Shown: piece after piece, positions 16,889 to 27,286 of the stretch
Position numbering within the stretch: the stretch's first letter is position 1
Layout: every line of letters begins with the position of its first letter
Assembly: GCF_036127095.1 (NCBI RefSeq)
Contig: NZ_CP108006.1
Location: forward strand, 434,001 to 498,000
From: Streptomyces sp. NBC_00335
GTDB lineage: Bacteria; Actinomycetota; Actinomycetes; Streptomycetales; Streptomycetaceae
Reading direction: 5' to 3'
DNA length: 64,000 bases
Program-made: the position numbers and the translations under genes
The notes under the pieces: model-generated
Told to the model about the DNA's origin: nothing
The model's input: the letters and a program-made list of their open reading frames with translations, nothing else
Database searches by the model: none

Positions 16889-18904
16889 ATGGATCCTCTC
16901 CAGACCCGACGCCTCATCCTCGTCCCGCTGGACGCCGACCGGGCCCGGCGGCTCGTTGCCGGAACACCGGGTCCGGAGGACCGCTGGGCCGAGGGGTATC
17001 CGGACGCCGGGGACCGGGTCGGGGCCGAACGGTACCTGCGGGTGCTGGCCGACACGGGCGACCCCGCACCGTACGGGGCGTTCGAGATCCAGCGGCGCTC
17101 CGACGGGCTGTTGATCGGCGGTGCGGGGTTCCACGGCCCTGCCGACGAGGAGGGCGGGGTGATCGCAGGTTACGGGCTGGTGCCCGCCGTGCGGGGTCGG
17201 GGCTACGCCGCCGAGGCCCTGCGGGCCCTGCTGGAGCACGCCCGCGCTCACGGGGCGGCCTCGGTATCGGGCGACACCGACCGGGAGAACACGGCCTCGC
17301 AGCACGTCATGACGGCTGCCGGCATGCTCCCGGCCGGCGAGGACGCGCGGCGCCTCTCCTACTCCGTGAGCTGGAAGCGGGCAGTCGATTCGGCACGGGA
17401 GAGCGGCCAGAGCCAGGAACTGACGCGCCACGACCACGTACTCACCGTCCTGCGCGGGCATCCCGATCTGGCGCGGACGGCCGCGGAATCCTTCGATTTC
17501 GATCTCGACCGGGCCGAGCACGTGGAAGAGGTCCGCCTGGCGAGCGGGGCGCCGCTGAGGGCCGTGGCGGGCGACGACACCGGCGGAACCTTCTTCCTGT
17601 GCGCCGACGGGGCCGTGCTGTACGCGAGCTCCGAGGGCGGAGCGGGCCTCATCGGGAGGAGCTTGGACGAGGCTCTGGAGATCCTCTTCGGCCTGCCGGG
17701 CTGGCACGACCACACGGACCTCGACCTCTCGGCGGACGACGAGGTGCTGGAGGAGGTCTTCGCCCGGACCGAAGACGAGATCCGGAGCTCCTACGCCCCC
17801 GCGCTGGACGCCGATCGCAGCACGCTGCTCAGCGGGCTGGGTCTGCGCCGGCTCCCCCGGCGGGAACTGCTGCGCAGGCTCCAGGAAAGCCTTCTGCGGA
17901 CCGAGCCCGAGTTCCTCCTGGTGAACGCGGACGAAGGCTGCGCGTACGAGCCGCTGGACCGGCTTCGGCGTCCGCCGCTCTGGGAAGCGGTCCTCGCTCC
18001 GGGCCGGGCCGACCTGGTCCGGATGCGGGCGGACCCCGACTGCTGGGACGAGATCGCGAACGATCCCGTACGGCGGGCCACCGCCCTGCGCACGGCCCAG
18101 TACGACCGGCAGCCGGGGGACCTGCAGCTCTTGCGCACGCTCCTGCGCCAGGAGGCTGCCGACCGCGGCAACACCGCGGAACTCCGCCTCGCCGCGGTCC
18201 TGGTGGGACTGCACGGCATGACGGAGGACCACGCGCTGCTGCGGTCCCTGCGGGAGGCCGACCCCGATGTCCACTTCCTGCTCGGCGAGTTCCCCGACTC
18301 CGCGGGAGTGCTCGCCCAGTGGGCGGCCGACGTCGACTGGTCGGACTACGGCCAGGATCCCCACGACGAGTACGACCTCACCTGGACGGCGCTGGCCCGC
18401 CGCCAGGGGCGAACCGAACTGGCCCGCGCCGCGCTCATACACCTCCTCGACGGTACGGGCCCGCGCGATGCGGCCCTGCTCAGCGGCCTCGCCCGCGAGT
18501 TCGAAGCCCTCGGGGACCTCGGGCAGGCGATCCGGGCACTGCGCCTGTACGTCTCGCTGCAGGACGACGCCGGCAGGCACGGCTCGGCCCTTGCCCGCCT
18601 CGCCTCCTTGCAACGCCGTCACGGCGAGGTGGCGGCCGCCTGGCGGTCCCTTCAGGAGGCGGTCTCGGTACTCGACGGCCCGCTGGAGGGACTGCCGCCC
18701 CTGCCGCCCACCGATCAGCCGGAGCTCGATCTCGGTCTCGGACTGCCAAAACCTCCCTGCCGGAAGCCCACTTGGCGGGAGCTCGGCCTGGGGGTGAGTG
18801 TCGCCGAGGAACACTTCCTCATCGCACGGGCCGCCGTGCCGCTCGGACTTCACGAGGTGGCCCGGGAAGCGCTCCGGGCGGGCACGGCCATGCGCGACGC
18901 ATGA
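16889..18904 (+). CDS. GNAT acetyltransferase fused to a large helical-repeat domain
   Basis: Predicted 671-aa protein. Residues 1-165 form a GNAT domain: LQTRRLILVPL start, acetyl-CoA-binding block VPAVRGRGYAAEALRALLEHA and a NTASQHVMTAAGM block. After a short link (SARESGQSQELTRHD) follows about 500 residues of unrecognised alpha-rich sequence with TPR-like C-terminal segments (LAREFEALGDLGQAIRALRLY, LASLQRRHGEVAAAWRSL). The ATG at 16889 opens the GNAT domain but its GGAGG lies directly against the start, so a leaderless transcript is possible. It could be two ancestral genes fused by loss of a stop; the join shows no frameshift. Confidence 0.7.
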   Translation: MDPLQTRRLILVPLDADRARRLVAGTPGPEDRWAEGYPDAGDRVGAERYLRVLADTGDPAPYGAFEIQRRSDGLLIGGAGFHGPADEEGGVIAGYGLVPAVRGRGYAAEALRALLEHARAHGAASVSGDTDRENTASQHVMTAAGMLPAGEDARRLSYSVSWKRAVDSARESGQSQELTRHDHVLTVLRGHPDLARTAAESFDFDLDRAEHVEEVRLASGAPLRAVAGDDTGGTFFLCADGAVLYASSEGGAGLIGRSLDEALEILFGLPGWHDHTDLDLSADDEVLEEVFARTEDEIRSSYAPALDADRSTLLSGLGLRRLPRRELLRRLQESLLRTEPEFLLVNADEGCAYEPLDRLRRPPLWEAVLAPGRADLVRMRADPDCWDEIANDPVRRATALRTAQYDRQPGDLQLLRTLLRQEAADRGNTAELRLAAVLVGLHGMTEDHALLRSLREADPDVHFLLGEFPDSAGVLAQWAADVDWSDYGQDPHDEYDLTWTALARRQGRTELARAALIHLLDGTGPRDAALLSGLAREFEALGDLGQAIRALRLYVSLQDDAGRHGSALARLASLQRRHGEVAAAWRSLQEAVSVLDGPLEGLPPLPPTDQPELDLGLGLPKPPCRKPTWRELGLGVSVAEEHFLIARAAVPLGLHEVAREALRAGTAMRDA

Positions 18905-18910
18905 CCGGTC

Positions 18911-19369
18911 TCAGCCGCTGATGTCGAGTGCCGTGCCGTACAGCCGAGATACCTTCAGGCGGATGACCACACGGCGCTCGGCGACCAGCTGTTCCAGGAA
19001 GGCGTCCTCGTCCTGCGGTTTCGCGGCCTCCGGCACCATCGCGAGCAGCTCGCGCCCGGTCGCGTCCCCCGGCGTGGTCGTGACCTCCGAGACCTCGGCC
19101 TCGCCTTCGGCCACGGCGAACGACCACACGTCGCCGCCCGGAACGTGTACGGCCGCTCGTGGATCACGCCGGAGCTGCCGGACCTTGATGCGGTCGGCCG
19201 TGGTGGAGAACCGCACGATGCGCGCTTCGGCGTCCCAGTGGTAGAGCATCGTGGTGAGGTGGGGATGGCCACTGCTCTTGTTGGTGGCGAGAGTGCCGAA
19301 CTGCTGTGAGCCCAGCAGTTCGGAGAGAGCTTCGTCGGACAGGGCGCGGGGACCGGCATTTTGAGTCAT
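18911..19369 (-). CDS. PPOX-class F420-dependent oxidoreductase-like protein
   Basis: Predicted 152-aa split-barrel flavin/F420-binding protein. It begins LSDEALSELLGSQQFGTLATNK, continues GHPHLTTMLYHWDAEARIVRFST and TADRIKVRQLRRDPRAAVHV, the usual pattern of the F420-binding PPOX subfamily. The ATG at 19369 matches the family start; the open frame further upstream overlaps the divergent membrane gene. It is convergent with the GNAT fusion gene, only six bases apart. Confidence 0.82.
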   Translation of the reverse strand: MTQNAGPRALSDEALSELLGSQQFGTLATNKSSGHPHLTTMLYHWDAEARIVRFSTTADRIKVRQLRRDPRAAVHVPGGDVWSFAVAEGEAEVSEVTTTPGDATGRELLAMVPEAAKPQDEDAFLEQLVAERRVVIRLKVSRLYGTALDISG

Positions 19370-19454
19370 GACGCGATCAACTTCCTTGCGTGGAAGGGTA
19401 TTCCACGCTGCCGGAGGTGACCCGAACCGCTGCACCTTGTGGGAAAGTCGGCGT

Positions 19455-19811
19455 GTGATACGTCTGGCGGACCCGCTCCGCTTCCTCAGCATGCTGGCCG
19501 CCTGGGTTGCCACTCCCTGGGCGCTCGCACCGTACTCCGTGCCGCTCGCCGTGGCGGCGGTCCTCCTCCTCCTCGCCACGTTGGCCCTCTTCGGCACCCC
19601 GGGTGACAACGGGATGACGAGGGAGCAGATCCTCGTGCCCGTCCCCGGCGTGGTGACCATCAGCCTGGCTCTGCTCCAACTGGTCGCGGCCGTCGTCTCC
19701 TCCTGGGCGGCCTGGCCGACGTGGGCAGCCGTCGCCGTGACGGTGCTGGCCTCGGCCAGTCTGATCGCCGAGCAACCGCGCTGGCGGCTGCTGCTCGCCG
19801 TACGGAGTTAG
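19455..19811 (+). CDS. Small integral membrane protein
   Basis: Predicted 118-aa protein with about four hydrophobic segments (FLSMLAAWVATPWALA, VPLAVAAVLLLLATLALFG, VTISLALLQLVAAVVSSWAA, WAAVAVTVLASASLIA). The GTG at 19455 gives a short basic N-terminus before the first helix. It is divergent from the F420-type gene. No specific family is recognised. Confidence 0.65.
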   Translation: MIRLADPLRFLSMLAAWVATPWALAPYSVPLAVAAVLLLLATLALFGTPGDNGMTREQILVPVPGVVTISLALLQLVAAVVSSWAAWPTWAAVAVTVLASASLIAEQPRWRLLLAVRS

Positions 19812-19915
19812 TGCTCCAGCCACAGTTCCCCGTCCACCGCGTGCGCGCCCCTCTCCACGTCGCCCCCAGTGGCGGCGGGGTGCTGCCGCCCGAGGGGAAG
19901 ACTCACAGCCCGGAC

Positions 19916-20131
19916 TCACAGCCCGGAGCCTCCGGTCGCATCGATCACCTTGCCGGTGACCCAGCGCGCGTCGTCCGAGGCGAGGAAGGCCACGATGTCG
20001 GCCACGTCTGCCGGCCGGCCGACCCGGCCCAGCGCGGCCAGGGACGCCGCGTGGGCTTCGGCCTGCGGGTTGCCGCGCAGCCAGCCCGCGTTGACGTCCG
20101 TATCGATGATCCCCGGGGCAACCGATCCGCA
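19916..20131 (-). pseudogene. C-terminal fragment of a short-chain dehydrogenase
   Basis: Reads VAPGIIDTDVNAGWLRGNP, then LAALGRVGRPADVADIVAFL, ASDDARWVTGKVIDATGGSG and stop, the typical end of a classical SDR. Everything upstream (Rossmann glycine motif, YxxxK site) is missing; the fragment is cut just before the stop of the rifampin monooxygenase gene. A deletion joined the two. Confidence 0.8.
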
Positions 20132-20134
20132 TGC

Positions 20135-22353
<2,219 letters not shown>

Positions 22354-22413
22354 CCGGCGGCGGCCGGGCCGGGCGCCCACGCGCTTGGCGCCCGCCGCAC
22401 TGACGCGCGCATG

Positions 22414-22455
22414 CCCGTAGGCGCATAGGCGCGTAGGCGCGTAGGCGCGTACGGG
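22414..22455. repeat. 8-bp tandem repeat (GGCGCGTA)
   Basis: GGCGCATA once and GGCGCGTA three times in tandem (22420-22451), enclosed by CCCGTA and TACGGG, so the whole block is nearly palindromic. It lies in the short gap after the DinB gene and before the lipoprotein gene. Confidence 0.8.
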
Positions 22456-22515
22456 AGCCGGCGCAGCCCGTGTGACCATGGCTTCCTTCGTCCATCAGCA
22501 CCTCATGGGGGGACC

Positions 22516-23241
22516 ATGCGCACCCGTACCACCACCGCCTCGGCCGGCCTCGTCGCCGTGCTCGCGGCGGCCCTCGTCCTGTCCGGCTGCTCGGCGTCCG
22601 GTGGGGGCACGGCCGGGAAGGGGACGGCCGGCGCTTCCGCGTCGGCGGCGGCCTCGCCCGCGCCGGTGCCGGGTGGCGCCGGGTACGAGGGGCCCCGGCC
22701 GCAGGACCAGAACCTGCTGGCCTGGACCGGGGATCCGAACGACGCGGGGCACGTCACCGCCCAGTCCGCGGCCGGGGTCGGCGGGCGGGTCACCCTGGTC
22801 CGGATGGTGCTGCGCGAGCAGCTCACCTGGTCCAACATCTGGCTGGGGCTGGCCGGGATCGACCCGAACGCCCAACTGTCCAACTGCTACCTCGGCGTGT
22901 ACGACGCCAAGGGCACCCTGGTCGCGTCCACCGCGGACATCTCCCCGCAGCTGATGACCGACGCGATAGCCAAGCCGTTCCCCCTCACCAAGCCGTTCGC
23001 CGCCGCCCCGGGCACCTACTTCGTCGCCCTCCTCCTCAACGGCAGCTGGGCGACGAACGCCCTCACCCTCAAGGCCACGGGCGCCGGGATCTCGGTGAAC
23101 GCGGGCCTGAACCCGCCGAGTCTGCGCTACAGCACCGTCCTGACCGGTCAGACCTCGCTCCCGGCCGGCGTGAACCTCGCCGAGCAGTCCACCAGCACGA
23201 TCAACACCGGCTGGGGCAGCCAGTGGTACGCGATCTCCTGA
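22516..23241 (+). CDS. Secreted lipoprotein of unknown function
   Basis: Predicted 241-aa protein. The N-terminus is a type II signal peptide (RTRTTTASAGLVAVLAAALVLSGC) with lipobox LSGC and a low-complexity Ala/Gly linker. The mature part has phage- or appendage-like beta segments (LTWSNIWLGLAGIDPNAQL, GTYFVALLLNGSWATNALTL) but no recognised domain. GGGGGGACC before the ATG serves as ribosome-binding site. No coupled neighbour. Confidence 0.75.
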   Translation: MRTRTTTASAGLVAVLAAALVLSGCSASGGGTAGKGTAGASASAAASPAPVPGGAGYEGPRPQDQNLLAWTGDPNDAGHVTAQSAAGVGGRVTLVRMVLREQLTWSNIWLGLAGIDPNAQLSNCYLGVYDAKGTLVASTADISPQLMTDAIAKPFPLTKPFAAAPGTYFVALLLNGSWATNALTLKATGAGISVNAGLNPPSLRYSTVLTGQTSLPAGVNLAEQSTSTINTGWGSQWYAIS

Positions 23242-23321
23242 CCGCTCCTGCCGAAGGCCGAGCTCCCGCCGAGGGCCGAGTCTCCCGCCGAAGGGCGATT
23301 CTCCTGCCGCGAATGACTGGT

Positions 23322-23334
23322 AGGAAAGTTTCCT
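23322..23334. promoter_or_regulatory. AGGAAAGTTTCCT palindrome
   Basis: A perfect 6+1+6 palindrome about 180 bases upstream of the phosphoesterase gene. Similar AGGAAA-TTTCCT operators precede many Streptomyces genes for secreted proteins; which regulator binds is not known from the sequence. Confidence 0.45.
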
Positions 23335-23514
23335 GTTTGCTAGCATCCCGCTTCGGCGGCTCGGCGCGGTGCCCGCATCCGTGGGTATGACGCGCTCAGC
23401 GAGAGCTCTGACCCGGCCGCTGTGACCACGCCCACCCCTGTCCGCACCCGGACAGGGGCGCGGGGTCTCGTACCGGTGCCAGCTCTCGCCACCCACCAGG
23501 CCAGGGAGTCAGGA

Positions 23515-24864
23515 ATGCACCTGAGCACCCCAAGCACGCCTCATGTTCACACATCACGCCGCACGATAGGTGTGGTCATCACCGCCGTACTCCTCCTCGT
23601 AGGCGGCCTGTTGCTCGCCTATCCCGAACGGGCCGGCGCCGCCGTCGACCCCCTCATCTCGCGCGGCAAGACCGCCACGGCCTCCTCCGTGGAGAGTTCG
23701 AGCTTCGGTCCGCAGAACGCCTTCGACGGCAGCTCCACCACCCGGTGGGCCAGCATCGAGGGCAAGGACCCGCAGTGGATCCGCGTCGACCTCGGCGCGA
23801 ACGCCAAGGTCACGCGGGTGGCGCTGCGTTGGGAGGCCGCGTACGCCAAGACGTACCGGGTCGAAATCTCCGCCGACGGCACCACCTGGACCCGGCTCGC
23901 CAACGAGACGGCCGGGAACGGCGGCACCGACGACTGGACCGGCCTCTCCGGCAACGGCCGCTACCTGCGCGTGTACGGAACCGCCCGCGGCACCTCCTAC
24001 GGGTACTCCCTGTACGAGGTCGAGGTGTACGGCACCCTCGACGGCGGGACTCCCCCGCCGACCGGTGCCTTCACCGTGGTCGCCGCCGGTGACATCGCCG
24101 CCCAGTGCACCGCCTCCGACAGCTCCTGCGCCCACCCCAAGACCGCAGCGCAGGCCCAGAAGATCAACCCGAAGTTCTACCTGACGATGGGCGACAACCA
24201 GTACGACGACGCCCGGATCTCCGACTACCGGAACTACTACGACACTTCCTGGGGCGCGTTCAAGGACAAGACCCGCCCGGTGCCGGGCAACCACGAAACC
24301 TACGACCCCGCCGGACCGCTCGCCGGGTACAAGGCCTACTTCGGGGCCGTCGCCTACCCCCAGGGCAAGAGCTACTACAGCTTCAACGAGGGCAACTGGC
24401 ACTTCATCGCCCTCGACTCCAACTCCTTCGACCAGAAGGCCCAGATCGACTGGCTCAAGGCCGACCTCGCCGCGAACACCAAGGGCTGCATCGCCGCCTA
24501 CTGGCACCACCCGCTGTACTCCTCCGGCGGTCACGGCAACGACCCGGTGAGCAAGCCGGTCTGGAACATCCTGTACGGCGCCAAGGCCGACCTCGTGCTG
24601 GGCGGGCACGACCACCACTACGAGCGGTTCGCCCCGCAGGACCCGAACGGCAACGCCACCGCCGACGGGATCACCGAGATCGTCGGCGGCATGGGCGGCG
24701 CCGACCCGTACGCCATCGAGGACGTCCAGCCCAACAGCCAGAAGCGGATCAGCGGAACCTACGGGGTCCTGAAGCTGGACTTCACCGACTCGGCCTACAG
24801 CTGGACCTACGTCGCCACCGACGGGACGATCAAGGACACCAGCCCGAAGTACACCTGCCACTGA
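23515..24864 (+). CDS. Secreted metallophosphoesterase with F5/8-type C domain
   Basis: Predicted 449-aa exported protein. A basic N-terminus and hydrophobic helix (VITAVLLLVGGLLLAYPERAGAA) form the signal. Residues about 45-175 are an F5/8-type C (discoidin) carbohydrate-binding domain (PQNAFDGSSTTRWASI, WIRVDLGANAKVTRVALRW). The C-terminal calcineurin-like domain has all metal motifs: AAGDIAA, MGDNQYDD, PGNHE, WHHPLYSSG, GGHDHHYERF. Start chosen by GGGAG upstream of the ATG at 23515. It is coupled to an MFS gene by a one-base stop/start overlap, so the operon may release and import an extracellular phosphate-bearing compound (inference). Confidence 0.9.
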   Translation: MHLSTPSTPHVHTSRRTIGVVITAVLLLVGGLLLAYPERAGAAVDPLISRGKTATASSVESSSFGPQNAFDGSSTTRWASIEGKDPQWIRVDLGANAKVTRVALRWEAAYAKTYRVEISADGTTWTRLANETAGNGGTDDWTGLSGNGRYLRVYGTARGTSYGYSLYEVEVYGTLDGGTPPPTGAFTVVAAGDIAAQCTASDSSCAHPKTAAQAQKINPKFYLTMGDNQYDDARISDYRNYYDTSWGAFKDKTRPVPGNHETYDPAGPLAGYKAYFGAVAYPQGKSYYSFNEGNWHFIALDSNSFDQKAQIDWLKADLAANTKGCIAAYWHHPLYSSGGHGNDPVSKPVWNILYGAKADLVLGGHDHHYERFAPQDPNGNATADGITEIVGGMGGADPYAIEDVQPNSQKRISGTYGVLKLDFTDSAYSWTYVATDGTIKDTSPKYTCH

Positions 24865-26222
24865 TGTACCTGGCCACCACAGGCCGCCGGGCCGCTCCGG
24901 CCCCGCCCCCCACCACGGGGGCGGGCCGGCGCGTCCCCGCCGCCGTTCTGGCGCTCGGTGCGGTCAGTCTCGTCACCGATGTCTCGTCCGAGATGGTCAG
25001 CGCGGTGCTGCCGCTCTACCTCGTCCTCGGACTCGGCCTCTCCCCCCTCCAATTCGGCTTCCTGGACGGGCTGATGGGAGGAGCCGGCGCGGTCGTACGG
25101 CTGCTCGGCGGGCACCTCGCGGACCGCGGCCACCGGTACAAGCACGTCGCGGGGATCGGCTACGCCGTCTCGGCCTGCTCCCGGCTCGGCCTGCTGCTCG
25201 CGGGCGGCGCCACCGGCGGGATCGCGGCGGCCCTGGCCGCCGACCGGGTCGGCAAGGGCATCCGTACGGCCCCCCGTGACGCCCTGATCACCCTCAACAG
25301 CCCTCCCGAGGAGCTCGGCCGGTCCTTCGGCGTGCACCGGGCCATGGACACCACCGGCGCCCTGCTCGGCCCGCTCGCCGCCTTCGCCCTGCTCTGGGCG
25401 ACCGCGGGCGCGTACGACGCGGTGTTCGTCGCCAGCTTCTGCTGCGGCCTGCTCGGCGTGCTGCTCCTGGTCCTCTACGTTCCCGGCCACCACCACCCGG
25501 CGGCAGCCCCCGCCCCAACTCCACGCCGGAGCAAGGCCTTCGGGGCGCTGCGCGACCCCGCCTTCCGGCGGATCCTCTGGGCCGCCGCCCTGCTCGGCGC
25601 AGCCACCATCGGGGACGCCTTCGTCTACCTCCTGCTCCAGCGCCGGCTGGGCCTGGACCCCGGCTGGTTCCCGCTGCTGCCGCTCGGCGCGGCCGCGGGC
25701 TACCTGCTCCTGGCCGTCCCGGTGGGCCGGATCGCCGACCGGGTGGGGCGCCGGCTGCCGTTCCTCTACGGACACCTCGCCCTGCTCGGCGCCTACCTCG
25801 TCCTGCTCGCCCCGGCCGGCGGACCGGCCCCGCTCCTCCTCGCGGCCGTCCTCGCCCTGCTCGGGGTGTTCTACGCGGCCACCGACGGGGTGCTGATGGC
25901 CCTCGCCGGGCCGGTACTGCCCGCCGGGGGCCGGGCGGGCGGGCTGGCCGTGCTCCAGACCGGCCAGGCCCTGGCCCGGATGCTCGCGGCGGCGGGCTTC
26001 GGCGCCGCGTGGACGGTGTGGGGGCCGCGGCCCGCGCTCTGGGGGGCGACGGCGGTGCTGCTCGCCGCGCTGGCGGGGGGCTGGGCGCTGCTGCCGCGCG
26101 ATCCGGGCGCGCCCCGCGATGCGGGCGATCCGCACGACGCGGTCGATCCCGCAGCCCCGCAGTCCCCGGCCGCTGCCGTGGGGCCGGGGCGATCCCCCAC
26201 CAGTGAGAGGAGCGCCCCATGA
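24864..26222 (+). CDS. MFS transporter
   Basis: Predicted 452-aa major facilitator with about 12 hydrophobic segments. Conserved region GHLADRGHRYKHV (loop 2-3) and a matching RIADRVGRRLPFLYG in loop 8-9; SLVTDVSSEMVSAVLPLYLV is typical of a subgroup of bacterial MFS proteins. The ATG overlaps the upstream TGA (TGATG). The C-terminal tail is a low-complexity Asp/Pro stretch and overlaps the next gene by four bases. Substrate unknown. Confidence 0.85.
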   Translation: MYLATTGRRAAPAPPPTTGAGRRVPAAVLALGAVSLVTDVSSEMVSAVLPLYLVLGLGLSPLQFGFLDGLMGGAGAVVRLLGGHLADRGHRYKHVAGIGYAVSACSRLGLLLAGGATGGIAAALAADRVGKGIRTAPRDALITLNSPPEELGRSFGVHRAMDTTGALLGPLAAFALLWATAGAYDAVFVASFCCGLLGVLLLVLYVPGHHHPAAAPAPTPRRSKAFGALRDPAFRRILWAAALLGAATIGDAFVYLLLQRRLGLDPGWFPLLPLGAAAGYLLLAVPVGRIADRVGRRLPFLYGHLALLGAYLVLLAPAGGPAPLLLAAVLALLGVFYAATDGVLMALAGPVLPAGGRAGGLAVLQTGQALARMLAAAGFGAAWTVWGPRPALWGATAVLLAALAGGWALLPRDPGAPRDAGDPHDAVDPAAPQSPAAAVGPGRSPTSERSAP

Positions 26223-27250
26223 CCACGCAGCTCACCGGGCCGGCGCCCGCACGCCGGCTCGGCGCCCGGGCCCGTACCGCCGTCACGGCCGCCGCGGTCG
26301 TCCTGCTCGCGGGCTCCGCCGCCGGCTACGCCCTGCACGCGGCGAACCGGCCGGCCGGTCAACGGGGCGGCGCGGAAGCCTCCTTCGCCCTGGAAGGTCC
26401 CGCCCTGTACTTCCGGGACACCGCCACGGGACGGGTGGCGCACCAGCCCCTGACCGCGACGGAGGGCGGAGCCGGGCGCACCGCGGGCGGCCCCGTCTGC
26501 GACCGGTTCCACGCCGCCGGGGGCACCGCCCTCTGCCTGCGCGCCGAGCCGGGGGTGCTGCCGAAGACGTACGCCGTCGTCCTCGACCGGGACCTGCGCG
26601 AGGTGAGGCGGACGACCGTGCCGGGGGTTCCGACCCGGGCCCGGGTGTCCGCGTCCGGGCAGATGCTCGCCTGGACGGTGTTCGCCACCGGGGACTCGTA
26701 CTCCACCACCGGCTTCTCCACGCGGACGGCCGTCCTCGACCTGCGCACGGGGTACCTGGTGAAGTCCCTGGAGGAGATACCCCTCACCATCGACGGTGTC
26801 CGCTACCACTCCCCCGACGTCAACTACTGGGGCGTGAGCTTCGCCCGCGACGACAGCCGCTTCTACGCGACCGTCTCCACCAAGGGGCGTACGTACCTCG
26901 TCGAGGGGAACATGGGCGACTGGTCGGCGAGGACGCTGCGGGAGAACGTCGAATGCCCCTCCCTGTCGCCCGACAACACGCGGGTCGCCTTCAAGAAGAA
27001 GGTGTCCGACGACCCGGCCGCACCCTGGCGGCTGTACGTCCTCGACCTGCGGACGATGGCCGAGACCCCGCTCGCCGAGACGCGCGGCGTGGACGACCAG
27101 GCGTCCTGGACGGACGACGGGACGGTCGCCTACGCCCTGCCGGGCGCGGACGGGCGCGCGGGCGACGTCTGGACCGTCCCCGCCGACGGCACCGGAGCCC
27201 CCCGCTTGGCCGTCGCGGGGGGCTCGTCGCCGGTGGCGGTGGCGGGCTGA
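26219..27250 (+). CDS. Membrane-anchored TolB-like propeller protein
   Basis: Predicted 343-aa protein with one N-terminal hydrophobic segment (TAVTAAAVVLLAGSAAGYAL) and a predicted extracytoplasmic beta-propeller: repeats such as VECPSLSPDNTRVAFKKK, LYVLDLRTMAETPLAE and VDDQASWTDDGTVAYAL follow the TolB/WD-like pattern. It starts in an ATGA overlap with the MFS gene, completing a coupled three-gene operon. Function unknown, probably linked to the transporter or the phosphoesterase. Confidence 0.8.
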   Translation: MTTQLTGPAPARRLGARARTAVTAAAVVLLAGSAAGYALHAANRPAGQRGGAEASFALEGPALYFRDTATGRVAHQPLTATEGGAGRTAGGPVCDRFHAAGGTALCLRAEPGVLPKTYAVVLDRDLREVRRTTVPGVPTRARVSASGQMLAWTVFATGDSYSTTGFSTRTAVLDLRTGYLVKSLEEIPLTIDGVRYHSPDVNYWGVSFARDDSRFYATVSTKGRTYLVEGNMGDWSARTLRENVECPSLSPDNTRVAFKKKVSDDPAAPWRLYVLDLRTMAETPLAETRGVDDQASWTDDGTVAYALPGADGRAGDVWTVPADGTGAPRLAVAGGSSPVAVAG

Positions 27251-27252
27251 CC

Positions 27253-27280
27253 GGCGCCGGCGGCGGTGGCGGCCGGCGCC
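27253..27280. terminator. Hairpin between convergent genes
   Basis: GGCGCCGG (27253-27260) and CCGGCGCC (27273-27280) are a perfect 8-bp stem with a 12-base loop, placed just after the stop of the propeller gene and just before that of the convergent fucosidase gene. Confidence 0.55.
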
Positions 27281-27286
27281 CGCGGA

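Noticed and set aside
22414..22455. Possible CRISPR repeats
   Set aside because: Units are 8 bases, contiguous and without spacers; no cas genes nearby. No CRISPR array is present in the window.
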